Source: CAZAGD01 sp049699975 (GTDB lineage: Bacteria; Desulfobacterota; SM23-61). From it: 17,676 nucleotides of DNA. Positions 7,297-13,891 of the stretch are shown here, in pieces (position 1 is the first letter of the stretch; each line of letters opens with the position of its first letter). The stretch covers positions 1-17,676 of the forward strand of contig JBNAWB010000060.1 in NCBI GenBank assembly GCA_049699975.1, in the 5' to 3' direction. A program made the position numbers and the translations under genes. The notes below the pieces were generated by a model, which worked only from the letters and a program-made list of their open reading frames with translations, had not been told where the DNA came from and did not search any database.

Positions 7297-8238
7297 TTAG
7301 TTCTCCCGATCAAAATGACAGGTCAAACCCTCCTGACAGTCTTCGCATTCAAATTGAATAGTACTATGGGCAATTTGAAACCTTTCTTGGAGGGTTTGAT
7401 TTATCTCTTTTAATATCTGGTCTGTGCTCCTGGTTTGCATATCGCCCACCAAGATATGGGCGCTCAAAGCATGCCTTCCCGAGCTAATTGTCCACACATG
7501 TAAGTGATGCAAACTCTTTACTCCTGGAATGGCCAGCAAAGCTGCTTGCACATTGCTCAGGTTAATATCTTTAGGAACAGCTTCTAACAGAATATTTACG
7601 GCATCTTTTACTAAAAGGAAGGCTCCGCGTAAGATCACCAAACAAATGGCCATACTGATCAGCGGATCGATGGTGTACCAATCCGTAAAATGAATGATCA
7701 CCCCTGCTAAAATGACCCCTACTGAAGAGAGGGCATCTCCTAATATATGCAGATAAGCGCCGCGCAAATTAAGATTCCCATGAGTTTGGCGCATCAAAAT
7801 TAAACCCGCTAAGCCGTTAGCTAGCAAGCCTAAAAGGGCTATGAGGAGCATCAGGCTGCTTTCTACTACAGGAGGGTTTTGCCAGCGTTGATAGGCCTCG
7901 TAAAAAATATAACTACTAATCAGAATAAGAGCTGCCCCATTAATCAAAGCAGCCAAGATTTCCATGCGGTAAAGGCCAAAGGTCTTGGTAGCCGAAGGGG
8001 GGCGCATAGTTAATTGGAGAGCGAATAAGCTCAACAAAAGAGCCATTAAATCTGTCAACATATGGCCGGCATCACTCATGAGGGCCAAAGAATTAGCCCA
8101 CCATCCACCGCCAAATTCCACCACCATAATGCTGGCCGTTAAACCAATAGCCCACCATAAGGCCCGGCGACTTTTTTTATAAGAGTCATGGTGATTATGA
8201 TTATGGTTAATTTTCTTCCTTTGTTCTTCTTTATCCAT
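7297..8238 (-). CDS. czcD: Cation diffusion facilitator family transporter (CzcD/ZitB-like)
   Basis: This 313-residue inner-membrane transporter exports divalent metals (Zn2+ and often Co2+/Cd2+ in this family) in exchange for protons. Six hydrophobic helices are apparent. The metal site of the family is present: H59 and D63 in SDAGHMLTD (helix 2) and H164 and D168 in HILGD (helix 5). The cytoplasmic N-terminus is His-rich (H12, H14, H16, H17). The C-terminal cytoplasmic domain ends with C298, C301, C307 and H308, a plausible additional metal-binding cluster. AAGGA lies about 8 nt before the ATG at 8238, and a good promoter is 32 bp upstream. It leads a four-gene minus-strand block. Metal specificity cannot be read reliably; czcD is a family-level symbol. 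Confidence 0.92.
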   Translation of the reverse strand: MDKEEQRKKINHNHNHHDSYKKSRRALWWAIGLTASIMVVEFGGGWWANSLALMSDAGHMLTDLMALLLSLFALQLTMRPPSATKTFGLYRMEILAALINGAALILISSYIFYEAYQRWQNPPVVESSLMLLIALLGLLANGLAGLILMRQTHGNLNLRGAYLHILGDALSSVGVILAGVIIHFTDWYTIDPLISMAICLVILRGAFLLVKDAVNILLEAVPKDINLSNVQAALLAIPGVKSLHHLHVWTISSGRHALSAHILVGDMQTRSTDQILKEINQTLQERFQIAHSTIQFECEDCQEGLTCHFDREN

Positions 8239-8269
8239 GACTTGATTCCTTTTTTAACTTAGTTTTTTT

Positions 8270-8298
8270 AAAATAATGCAAATCCGCATAGCTGTAAA
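8270..8298 (-). promoter_or_regulatory. Sigma-70-type promoter of the metal-transporter operon
   Basis: On the minus strand TTTACA (8298-8293, 5 of 6) is followed after 17 bp by TATTTT (8275-8270, 4 of 6). The predicted start is near 8263, giving a leader of about 25 nt before the ATG at 8238. Confidence 0.55.
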
Positions 8299-8306
8299 GA
8301 GCAAAC

Positions 8307-8400
8307 ATCAGCCCGCCGTAACCCCTCAGCGGAGGGTGGGTTATTAAACCAGCGAGGTTGTGCCCTAAGGTCATCGCGGGGGAGGGACTTCCTAAGAAAT
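8307..8400. repeat. G+C-rich patch, probable decayed palindromic repeat
   Basis: The patch contains a hairpin with arms TAACCC (8319-8324) and GGGTTA (8338-8343) around an inner CCCTC/GAGGG pair. It also holds AAGGTCATCGC (8368-8378), an 11-mer identical to the left boundary of the palindromic element at 9529-9539, followed in both places by a G-rich run. It stands out against A+T-rich flanks. It is probably a remnant of the same repeat family. Confidence 0.35.
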
Positions 8401-8453
8401 TATCCTCTTTGCAGTGATGGATTACGCGGGGATTACTTTTTTCTTGATTTTAA

Positions 8454-8481
8454 TTTACAAATGTAATTACCTTTTTATTAA
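8454..8481 (+). promoter_or_regulatory. Possible prmA promoter with overlapping TACA-N2-TGTA dyad
   Basis: TTTACA (8454-8459, 5 of 6) and TATTAA (8476-8481, 4 of 6) are 16 bp apart. The dyad TACAAATGTA (8456-8465) overlaps the -35 box. Its form equals the cop-box consensus TACANNTGTA bound by CopY-type repressors, and the neighbouring divergent gene is a metal exporter. A ten-base site with eight fixed positions can arise by chance, so this is only a candidate. Confidence 0.3.
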
Positions 8482-8510
8482 ATTCTTTTAAGATGACCAT
8501 GAAAAAGGGG

Positions 8511-8531
8511 GGCCGAAAAATCTTGGCCAAG
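8511..8531 (+). promoter_or_regulatory. Palindromic element in the prmA leader, shared with pepF
   Basis: Bases 8511-8530 match 490-509 at 17 of 20 positions (shared form GGCCGAAAAATYTYGRCCAA). The right half also forms the perfect 10-bp palindrome CTTGGCCAAG (8522-8531). As RNA, GGCCGA can pair with UUGGCC, using one G-U pair. It ends 20 bp before the prmA ATG and replaces a normal Shine-Dalgarno there. The function is unknown. Confidence 0.4.
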
Positions 8532-8550
8532 CCATTGGAAATGAATTCAA

Positions 8551-9339
8551 ATGTACGATTTAATTTTCATCTATGAATTTAAAGGAGACCTGAAACCGTT
8601 TCTGCAATTTGTGATTGACGAAGATTATTTGGGCTTCTGGAAAGAAGGGGAATATTCTTTTCTATTTTTTAAAAGAGAAAAGAAGCCTCTTCGGCAAAAG
8701 CTGCCTTTGCCTTTCCGCTCCGAGTTAGTGATCCGCCATGAGGATTGGGAAGCAGGGCAACCTTTCCATAGTTTTCAAGTAGGCCGGATAATTGTTTATC
8801 CCCCTTGGCTAATTCCGCCGTCTTTGGAAGGAATAAAGATTTGCCTTGATCCAAGAATGGCTTTTGGTTCTGGATTTCACGCCAGCACGAGAGGATGCCT
8901 TCACCTTCTGGAAAAACTTTTCCAAAGCGAAGCTCCCCAAATTATTCTTGATCTGGGCACGGGCACAGGAATTCTTTCCCTGGCTGGTTTAAAATTAGGC
9001 GCCCAAAAATCTTTTGCTCTGGATTATAATAATTTAGCCATAGAAACGGCGCGCCTAAATAGAAAACTGAATTCTTTAGAAGATAAAATGCACCTTTGGC
9101 AAGGCGATGCTCGAGATTTTCTGTACATTAAATGTGATCTGCTTATAGCTAATATGCCTTGGGAAGTAATAGCTCAAATAACCGAAAAAGAAATTTTCTT
9201 CACGAAGCGCTATTATCTGATCTCTGGCCTCCTGGGCAATGAATCTTATCGGCTTACCCAAAAATTAAAAGAAAAACTCATTTTAATCGATCAATATGAA
9301 GAAAATTTCTGGTTTTCCTTCCTTTACCAAAGAAAATAG
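8551..9339 (+). CDS. prmA: Ribosomal protein L11 methyltransferase (PrmA)-like
   Basis: The protein is a 262-residue SAM-dependent methyltransferase resembling PrmA, which trimethylates ribosomal protein L11 at lysines and the N-terminus. It has a divergent N-terminal substrate-binding part (residues 1-95), the PrmA signature FGSGFHAST (105-113; usual form FGTGxHxTT), the SAM-binding loop LDLGTGTG (133-140), an acidic end of strand 2 (D158), and N201 in NMPW, where the family usually has an N-I/L motif. It is about 30 residues shorter than many PrmA proteins, and its N-terminal domain is poorly conserved, so the substrate is less certain than the fold. The ATG at 8551 has only a weak GGAA upstream. 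PrmA is often next to dnaJ, as here, which supports the call. Confidence 0.82.
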   Translation: MYDLIFIYEFKGDLKPFLQFVIDEDYLGFWKEGEYSFLFFKREKKPLRQKLPLPFRSELVIRHEDWEAGQPFHSFQVGRIIVYPPWLIPPSLEGIKICLDPRMAFGSGFHASTRGCLHLLEKLFQSEAPQIILDLGTGTGILSLAGLKLGAQKSFALDYNNLAIETARLNRKLNSLEDKMHLWQGDARDFLYIKCDLLIANMPWEVIAQITEKEIFFTKRYYLISGLLGNESYRLTQKLKEKLILIDQYEENFWFSFLYQRK

Positions 9340-9446
9340 GTTCATCTCCAATTTAGTTGCTAAAATTTCTCGAAAAATGTAATGCCCAATTCAAAAAGGA
9401 GCTGAAATTTATATTACTGCGAGAATATCGCCCCCTCACTTCGTTA

Positions 9447-9710
9447 CGAGTCCATTCCGACCCTGCCCTGTGGAGGATTAAAACTTACTCCCCAGGGCAA
9501 GTCCCCTCCCCAACAAGACTGGTTCATAAGGTCATCGCCAGGGAGCGTAGCGACCGCGGCGATCTCGTAACAGCTTGAAATTAAAGAGATGGCCACGCTC
9601 CCCCGTCGCAAGTGCGGGGTCGCTCGCCATGGCCAGAAAGAGGTTTCGCACCAGTCTCAAAGGAGAAGGTCACTAAAAATCCATCAGGTGAGAAGGTCGG
9701 AATCGACTCG
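9447..9710. repeat. Nested palindromic (MITE-like) element
   Basis: Three sets of inverted arms are nested around one centre. The outer arms are 9447-9462 and 9695-9710 (15 of 16 complementary, containing ATTCCGACC). The middle arms are AGACTGGT (9517-9524) and ACCAGTCT (9650-9657). The inner arms are 9530-9565 and 9586-9634. A separate local hairpin pairs TGCCCTG (9464-9470) with CAGGGCA (9493-9499). The element is markedly richer in G+C than its flanks and encodes no transposase. It could be a non-autonomous mobile element or an aggregate of bacterial interspersed palindromes. Confidence 0.6.
9530..9634. repeat. Core palindrome of the GAGCGTAGCGAC type
   Basis: The left arm begins GGTCATCGCC, contains GGAGCGTAGCGACC and ends CGGCGATCTC. 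The right arm begins GAGATGGCCACGCTCCC and ends CGCTCGCCATGGCC, with an extra small hairpin (CCCCG/CGGGG at 9601-9605 and 9615-9619). The loop is about 20 bp. The pattern matches, from memory, the widespread bacterial repeat whose conceptual translation reads like ARERSD/CEERSD. Confidence 0.65.
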
Positions 9711-9756
9711 GTCCCAGGGCAGGGGCCAAAGGAATACCAAATCCGGAATAGACTCA

Positions 9757-9771
9757 CGCCTGAATTAGGCG
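9757..9771 (+). other. Small perfect hairpin before the dnaJ promoter
   Basis: CGCCT and AGGCG flank a GAATT loop. There is no following T-run, so it is unlikely to be a strong intrinsic terminator of prmA. It may be the edge of the repeat element or a weak stop signal. Confidence 0.3.
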
Positions 9772-9810
9772 GCAGTTTAAAATGTCATCGACAGTTAGAT
9801 ATTCCAGAAC

Positions 9811-9839
9811 TTGACATCAGACTTTAAAATGTTAATATT
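9811..9839 (+). promoter_or_regulatory. Promoter of dnaJ
   Basis: A perfect -35 box TTGACA (9811-9816) is followed after 17 bp by AATATT (9834-9839, 4 of 6). Transcription should start near 9846, just before GAGGAGG at 9847-9853. No CIRCE heat-shock dyad (TTAGCACTC and its complement) is visible nearby. Confidence 0.55.
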
Positions 9840-9868
9840 CAAAATTGAGGAGGAAAATTTTTATCCAG

Positions 9869-10930
9869 ATGATTAAAAGAGACTATTATGAAATTCTGGG
9901 AGTACCGCGCCATGCTACGGAAGCGGAGATTAAAAAAGCCTACCGGCAATTAGCCCTCCAATACCATCCTGACCGTAACCCAGGGAATAAAGAAGCGGAA
10001 GAAAAATTTAAAGAAGCGGCCGAAGCCTATGAAGTATTGCGGGATCCCGAGAAAAGGGAGCTATATGATCGGTATGGCCACGAAGGTCTGCAACGCACGG
10101 GCTTCTCTGGATTTACCGGGTTCGAAGATATCTTTACGAGTTTCAGCGACATCTTTGAAGAATTTTTTGGTTTTACCACGGGCCGCCGGCGCAGCGCTGG
10201 TCCAAAGAAAGGGCCTGACTATCGCTTTGATCTAACTATTTCCTTTTTGGACGCTGCTTTAGGGAAAGAAACAGAGATTGAGATCGAACGCCCCGAATCG
10301 TGCCCCACTTGTAAAGCAACCGGTATTCAGCCGGGCACGCGACGGGAAACTTGTCCCGCCTGCCACGGCAGCGGCCAAATCACTCATTCCCAAGGTTTTT
10401 TTACTTTACGCACCACCTGTTCCCGTTGTCGTGGCCAAGGATTTTTTATTCCGCATCCCTGTACAGAGTGCCGGGGCACGGGTAAAGTCAAAAAACTTAA
10501 AAAAATACCCATTAAAATACCGGCGGGGGTTGATACGGGAAGCCGGCTAAAAATTGCTGGCGAAGGAGGAGAAGGGGAAAGAGGCGGACGGCCAGGAGAT
10601 TTATACGTGGTCCTCCATGTTGAGCCCCATCCATTTTTTGAGCGGCAAGGAGATGATATTTTCTGTCAAATCCCCATTTCTTTTACCCAAGCTGCTTTGG
10701 GAGCAGAAATTGAAGTACCTTCTTTGAATGGCACCAAAAAATTAACGATCCCCCCGGGCACCCAAAGCAGCCAAGTATTCACCTTGCGTGGTCAAGGGAT
10801 CCCCCATTTAAATGGCTTTGGGCGGGGAGACCAACATGTGCAAGTAGTCATCAAAGTGCCCACCAAATTGAGCAAACGGCAAAAAGAACTACTCAAAGAG
10901 TTTGCCGCCTTGGAGGAAAAAGAAAGTTAA
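9869..10930 (+). CDS. dnaJ: Molecular chaperone DnaJ (Hsp40)
   Basis: This is a full-type DnaJ of 353 residues, the co-chaperone that delivers substrates to DnaK and stimulates its ATPase. It has a J domain (about 1-68) with HPD at 33-35, a Gly/Phe-rich linker (78-103), four CxxC zinc-finger motifs (C145/C148, C162/C165, C184/C187, C198/C201) and the C-terminal substrate-binding domains (about 215-335). The first zinc motif reads CPTCKATG instead of CxxCxGxG. It is slightly shorter than the usual 370-380 residues. The ATG at 9869 fits the family start (M-x-K-R-D-Y-Y); its GAGGAGG is 15 nt away, unusually far. An in-frame TTG at 9845 would lie at or before the predicted transcript start. dnaK and grpE are not adjacent. 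The stop lies only 3 bp from the convergent dehydrogenase gene. Confidence 0.95.
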   Translation: MIKRDYYEILGVPRHATEAEIKKAYRQLALQYHPDRNPGNKEAEEKFKEAAEAYEVLRDPEKRELYDRYGHEGLQRTGFSGFTGFEDIFTSFSDIFEEFFGFTTGRRRSAGPKKGPDYRFDLTISFLDAALGKETEIEIERPESCPTCKATGIQPGTRRETCPACHGSGQITHSQGFFTLRTTCSRCRGQGFFIPHPCTECRGTGKVKKLKKIPIKIPAGVDTGSRLKIAGEGGEGERGGRPGDLYVVLHVEPHPFFERQGDDIFCQIPISFTQAALGAEIEVPSLNGTKKLTIPPGTQSSQVFTLRGQGIPHLNGFGRGDQHVQVVIKVPTKLSKRQKELLKEFAALEEKES

Positions 10931-10933
10931 GCC

Positions 10934-11833
10934 TCAACCATATAAAAAATTAGGATGAGCGTATTCTGGATCAGGATATGTATAAAATCCCTTTCCTGTT
11001 TTAACACCCAGCTCGCCCCGAGCTATCTTTTCTTTTAGAGCCTGAGGTGGATAGTCCCGCGGATCTTGGGAGTCGTTATAATATGAAATTTCGATGTCAT
11101 ACACTACATCCAGGCCCACTAAATCCATCAGACCAAAAGGCCCCTGATTCATCTGCGTGAATACCATCCAGGCCCGGTCTATATCCCGAAAATCCACAAA
11201 ACCATTAGCCCACATAAAAAGAGCCTGCTTTTTGATTGCCCGCCATACACTGTTAAAACAAAAGCCCAGAATCTCTTTTTTTACTGTTAAAGGGATGCAC
11301 TTTAGTGACCGCACAAATTCTTTGGCCATTGCCATAATTTCTGGCTGAGTCTTTGTTCCGCCCATTATATCTACAATATTCATACCCACGGCCGGTTGAT
11401 AAAAATGCATGTTTAAACATTTCTCCGGCCGCCGCGTGGCATCCTCAATCTTCGAGATAGGTAATGAAGAACTATTAGTTGCCAAGATAGCCTTCAGCGG
11501 AGCTAAGGCGTCAATTTGGGCAAAAACTTGACGTTTCTGTTCTAAATTTTCGGGTACTGCTTCAATAACCAGGTCGGCTTCGGCTAAGGCTTCTTTCAGA
11601 TCTTTAGTCAAAATTACCTTTTGGGCAGCTTTCTGCCATTCCTCTACGGGCAGAGTTGGGCCTTTACCCAAGATTTTCATCATCCGCAAGACTTTGGGAA
11701 TAGTCTGGGAGAATGATTCCTGGTTTTGATCATAAGCTTTAACTTCATAACCATAAGAAGCGCATTGAATAGCGATTTGGGTGCCCAATGTACCAGTCCC
11801 TACTACGGCTACTTTTTTAATTTTACTTTCCAT
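10934..11833 (-). CDS. 3-hydroxyacyl-CoA dehydrogenase (NAD-dependent)
   Basis: The 299-residue cytoplasmic oxidoreductase interconverts 3-hydroxyacyl-CoA and 3-oxoacyl-CoA with NAD(H), as in beta-oxidation or butyryl-CoA-type pathways. It has an N-terminal Rossmann domain with GTGTLG at 12-17, an EAVPE block at 91-95, the catalytic His143 in MHFYQPA, N194 in GFCFN, and a C-terminal helical domain (about 188-290) with GPFGLMDLVGLD and a TGKGFYTY motif near 279-286. The length matches the single-function short form (about 280-300). GGGAGG precedes the ATG at 11833. It follows the Nudix gene by 44 bp and probably shares its transcript. The crotonase gene earlier in the window could act in the same type of pathway, but the two are not linked. 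The preferred chain length is unknown. Confidence 0.9.
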   Translation of the reverse strand: MESKIKKVAVVGTGTLGTQIAIQCASYGYEVKAYDQNQESFSQTIPKVLRMMKILGKGPTLPVEEWQKAAQKVILTKDLKEALAEADLVIEAVPENLEQKRQVFAQIDALAPLKAILATNSSSLPISKIEDATRRPEKCLNMHFYQPAVGMNIVDIMGGTKTQPEIMAMAKEFVRSLKCIPLTVKKEILGFCFNSVWRAIKKQALFMWANGFVDFRDIDRAWMVFTQMNQGPFGLMDLVGLDVVYDIEISYYNDSQDPRDYPPQALKEKIARGELGVKTGKGFYTYPDPEYAHPNFLYG

Positions 11834-11877
11834 ATGGCCTCCCTTTTACATTTTTTCCTGAATCGGCTAATTATGCT

Positions 11878-12738
11878 TCAACCTTTAGATCCTGAAAAAT
11901 AATTTCTCAACAAGGGGCGACGAATTATCCTTTGCCCATTAGGAGAAGGCAGGGGAAAAGGAAAGATAATCTGGAAAAAAGAACGGATTACCATATATGT
12001 CGCCCCCCAAAGTATTTCTTCGGCCCCATTTACTTTATAAACAAAACAGGGGAATTCCCAAGGATCGGGAATTCCCTCCGCCTTTAAATTATCTGGAATC
12101 TCTAAAGAATAAACAGCATAATTTGCTACCTCAAAGAAAGCTGCTAAAGGTATAGGAATTATTTTTTCTACTTCCCAGCTTAATTTTGGTCTCCAAGCTT
12201 TTTTGACTCGGCCCACAACCGGAAACATGATCCAGCGCCTTGATTGTAAACGATAAGCCGGAAGGGCACCCAAAAATTCTATATTAAAAGGATGTAGACG
12301 AATCTCTTCCCAGCTTTCCCTTAAAGCGTTACTCAATATCAAAAGAATTTTTTTATAAGTTCCTTTCCCTCTTTGTTGGGCCAATAGCCAGGCATCTTTT
12401 TTTATCCAGAGAAGAAGGGCCATTTCCAAAATTTTTTGCAAGAGTTTATCCGTGGGTTTAATTCCTCCACCCGGCGCACATAAATCTCCGGGTTGTTGAA
12501 CAATAGCCGATCGTTTATTGAGCAAAAAAGTATAATGGGGGATAGGAAAGTTTTCTTCCCTTTGCTCCTTGGCAAAAAAGAGCGGCAGAAGGATCCCCGC
12601 CCCTTCCCAAGGATGAGAGCTAAAGCGCATTTTTTGTATAAAAGCGAATTGCTCCTCATAATCTAAGGGCGCCGAGGCCAATCTCTTTCGGACCAGTTCT
12701 GGAAATTCTTCTTCTCGAGAGAGAATGGATAAATCCAT
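11878..12738 (-). CDS. Nudix hydrolase (NudL/CoA-pyrophosphatase-like) with split Nudix box
   Basis: The 286-residue protein resembles the NudL group, which cleaves CoA and other nucleoside diphosphate derivatives. It keeps the group's P-G-D-L-C-x-P-G-G-G entry (PGGG at 89-92) and the R-E-S-W-E-E catalytic core (140-145) that binds Mg2+. In a normal Nudix box about 14 residues separate the glycine from the arginine. Here there are about 48, so a hydrophobic/basic insertion of roughly 33 residues lies inside the box. From memory, similar inserted forms occur in Desulfobacterota. The ATG at 12738 has no Shine-Dalgarno, but a promoter at 12746-12774 would start the mRNA at or next to it; the in-frame TTG at 12765 lies inside the promoter and is rejected. 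The substrate is uncertain. Confidence 0.75.
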   Translation of the reverse strand: MDLSILSREEEFPELVRKRLASAPLDYEEQFAFIQKMRFSSHPWEGAGILLPLFFAKEQREENFPIPHYTFLLNKRSAIVQQPGDLCAPGGGIKPTDKLLQKILEMALLLWIKKDAWLLAQQRGKGTYKKILLILSNALRESWEEIRLHPFNIEFLGALPAYRLQSRRWIMFPVVGRVKKAWRPKLSWEVEKIIPIPLAAFFEVANYAVYSLEIPDNLKAEGIPDPWEFPCFVYKVNGAEEILWGATYMVIRSFFQIIFPFPLPSPNGQRIIRRPLLRNYFSGSKG

Positions 12739-12745
12739 GGTTTTT

Positions 12746-12774
12746 ATAATAAGAAAAATAGGCAAGAAAGTAAA
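12746..12774 (-). promoter_or_regulatory. Promoter giving a leaderless Nudix mRNA
   Basis: On the minus strand TTTACT (12774-12769, 4 of 6) and TATTAT (12751-12746, 5 of 6) are 17 bp apart. The expected start, about 7 nt after the -10 box, is at 12738-12740, which is the ATG itself. Confidence 0.6.
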
Positions 12775-12915
12775 CCCCGTAAGAAAATTTTTAACTTTCC
12801 AAGGAGTAGATTCTCTAAGGGGTGGTAAACTTTTTGTTCGTTGATCAAGAAGGGAAAAAACATCATCATCGTTCCCGGTAGTAGTGAGGTTTGTTAAAGG
12901 GGTGCATAAAAGAAA

Positions 12916-13287
12916 TTACTCATAGCAGAGTTCAAAGGCATTACGAATTACTTCGATCCGCGCGGCAGGGGAGATAAGCTCGATGGCCACTACATCAAAA
13001 CGGGCCGGCACATTATTAAGTTTATTTTGATTTAAATAATGGAGGGCCACTTTGGAGAGTTGCCGCTGTTTGCGCAGATCTACCGCCGCTGCTGGTCCCC
13101 CGAAATCTTTTGTCTTCCTGGTCTTGACCTCGATAAAGACTAAAGTGTTTTTATCTCGCGCCACAAGATCCACCTCACCTAAAGGACATTTATAGTTTCT
13201 CTCCAGAATTTTGTATTTCATTTTTTTGAGGTGGGCCAACGCCAATTCTTCCCCTATTTTGCCCAGAGAGATACGTTCTTTATTCAT
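12916..13287 (-). CDS. yraN: YraN/UPF0102 family putative endonuclease
   Basis: The 123-residue protein belongs to the YraN (UPF0102) family, predicted restriction-endonuclease-like nucleases of unknown role, often linked to DNA repair or processing. The PD-(D/E)xK-type core is visible: E14 in GEELA, D40 in GEVDLVARD, and E53-x-K55 in FIEVKTRK. The ATG at 13287 overlaps the rnhB stop (ATGA), indicating translational coupling. It also gives the usual family start (M-N-K-x-x-x-x-L-G-x-x-G-E). A longer in-frame start at 13338 would add 17 residues inside rnhB. It is the last gene of the ffh operon, and 177 bp follow before the Nudix ATG. Confidence 0.88.
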   Translation of the reverse strand: MNKERISLGKIGEELALAHLKKMKYKILERNYKCPLGEVDLVARDKNTLVFIEVKTRKTKDFGGPAAAVDLRKQRQLSKVALHYLNQNKLNNVPARFDVVAIELISPAARIEVIRNAFELCYE

Positions 13288-13886
13288 AGGAGGGAATTTT
13301 GGTAAATAGGTTTGAATGAATGGCGGTGAATAGGGCAACAGCCATAACGGCGAATAGCAGCCAAATGTTCTTTGGTCGCATAGCCTTTGTGGCGGGCGAA
13401 ATTATACTGCGGGTAAAGCTCATGGTAGTTAAGCATTATGCGGTCGCGGGTTACTTTAGCTATAACCGACGCTGCCGCAATGGACTGGCAGCGTTGATCT
13501 CCCTTTATAATTACCTTTTGAGCTATAGATAAGGCCAAAGGCCACTTCCCGTCAATAAGTAGGTAGTCAGGACAAGCAGGGAGGTTTTTTATAGCTTCCG
13601 CCATTGCTTTTTGAGTGGCCCGCCAGATATTGGAGTGATCAATTTCTGGTGCTTCCACGATGCCCACCCCGATTCCTTGAGCGTGTTCAAAGATTAGGTG
13701 GAAAAATTTTTCTCTCTGGGTGGCAGAAAGTCTCTTTGAATCATTGAGGCCCTTGATTTTTACTTTCGGCGGTAGGATTACAGCCGCAGCTACCACTGGG
13801 CCGGCTAAAGGACCCCGTCCAGCCTCATCTATCCCGGCAATAATTTGATAGCCTTGGGCTCTGGCCTGGTCTTCAAAAGGCTCCAT
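13284..13886 (-). CDS. rnhB: Ribonuclease HII
   Basis: RNase HII (200 residues, normal length) cuts the RNA strand of RNA-DNA hybrids and starts removal of single ribonucleotides from DNA. The family signature IAGIDEAGRGPLAGP is at 16-30. The four acidic metal ligands are D20, E21, D112 (in LLIDG) and D130 (in KGDQRCQSIAAAS). The S-V-I-A-K-V-T-R-D-R block and the G-Y-A-T-K-E-H motif follow as usual. It starts 5 bp after the rplS stop and shares a 4-bp overlap with yraN, both signs of coupled translation; no strong Shine-Dalgarno is present. Confidence 0.95.
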   Translation of the reverse strand: MEPFEDQARAQGYQIIAGIDEAGRGPLAGPVVAAAVILPPKVKIKGLNDSKRLSATQREKFFHLIFEHAQGIGVGIVEAPEIDHSNIWRATQKAMAEAIKNLPACPDYLLIDGKWPLALSIAQKVIIKGDQRCQSIAAASVIAKVTRDRIMLNYHELYPQYNFARHKGYATKEHLAAIRRYGCCPIHRHSFKPIYQNSLL

Positions 13887-13891
13887 ATGGT

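Larger units (their letters stand above)
8239..8550. other. Divergent intergenic region between the metal transporter and prmA
   Basis: This 312-bp gap holds, in order, the promoter of the metal-transporter operon (8270-8298, minus strand), a G+C-rich patch (about 8307-8400) resembling a decayed palindromic repeat, a possible prmA promoter overlapped by the dyad TACAAATGTA (8454-8481), and the palindrome shared with the pepF leader (8511-8531). I see no gene in it. Confidence 0.6.
9340..9868. other. Intergenic region between prmA and dnaJ
   Basis: This 529-bp gap contains a nested palindromic element (9447-9710), a small hairpin (9757-9771) and the dnaJ promoter (9811-9839). The first 100 bp are A+T-rich without visible features. 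Short open frames across it (9357-9578 and 9612-9827) have no ribosome binding site and simply read through the palindrome, so I do not call them genes. Confidence 0.6.

Noticed and set aside
8491..8568. A 25-codon frame (ATG near 8499) reaching into prmA, as a leader peptide
   Set aside because: It has no ribosome binding site, and its sequence coincides with the palindromic element shared with pepF, which explains the region better.
9357..9827. Two short open frames (9357-9578 and 9612-9827)
   Set aside because: They read through the palindromic repeat, lack ribosome binding sites and have no protein-like composition.
9711..9868. CIRCE heat-shock operator upstream of dnaJ
   Set aside because: No TTAGCACTC/GAGTGCTAA-like dyad is present.
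12766..12915. Intrinsic terminator after yraN
   Set aside because: Only a weak GGGAA/TTCCC pairing with a long loop and no adjacent T-run is visible, so I do not call it.
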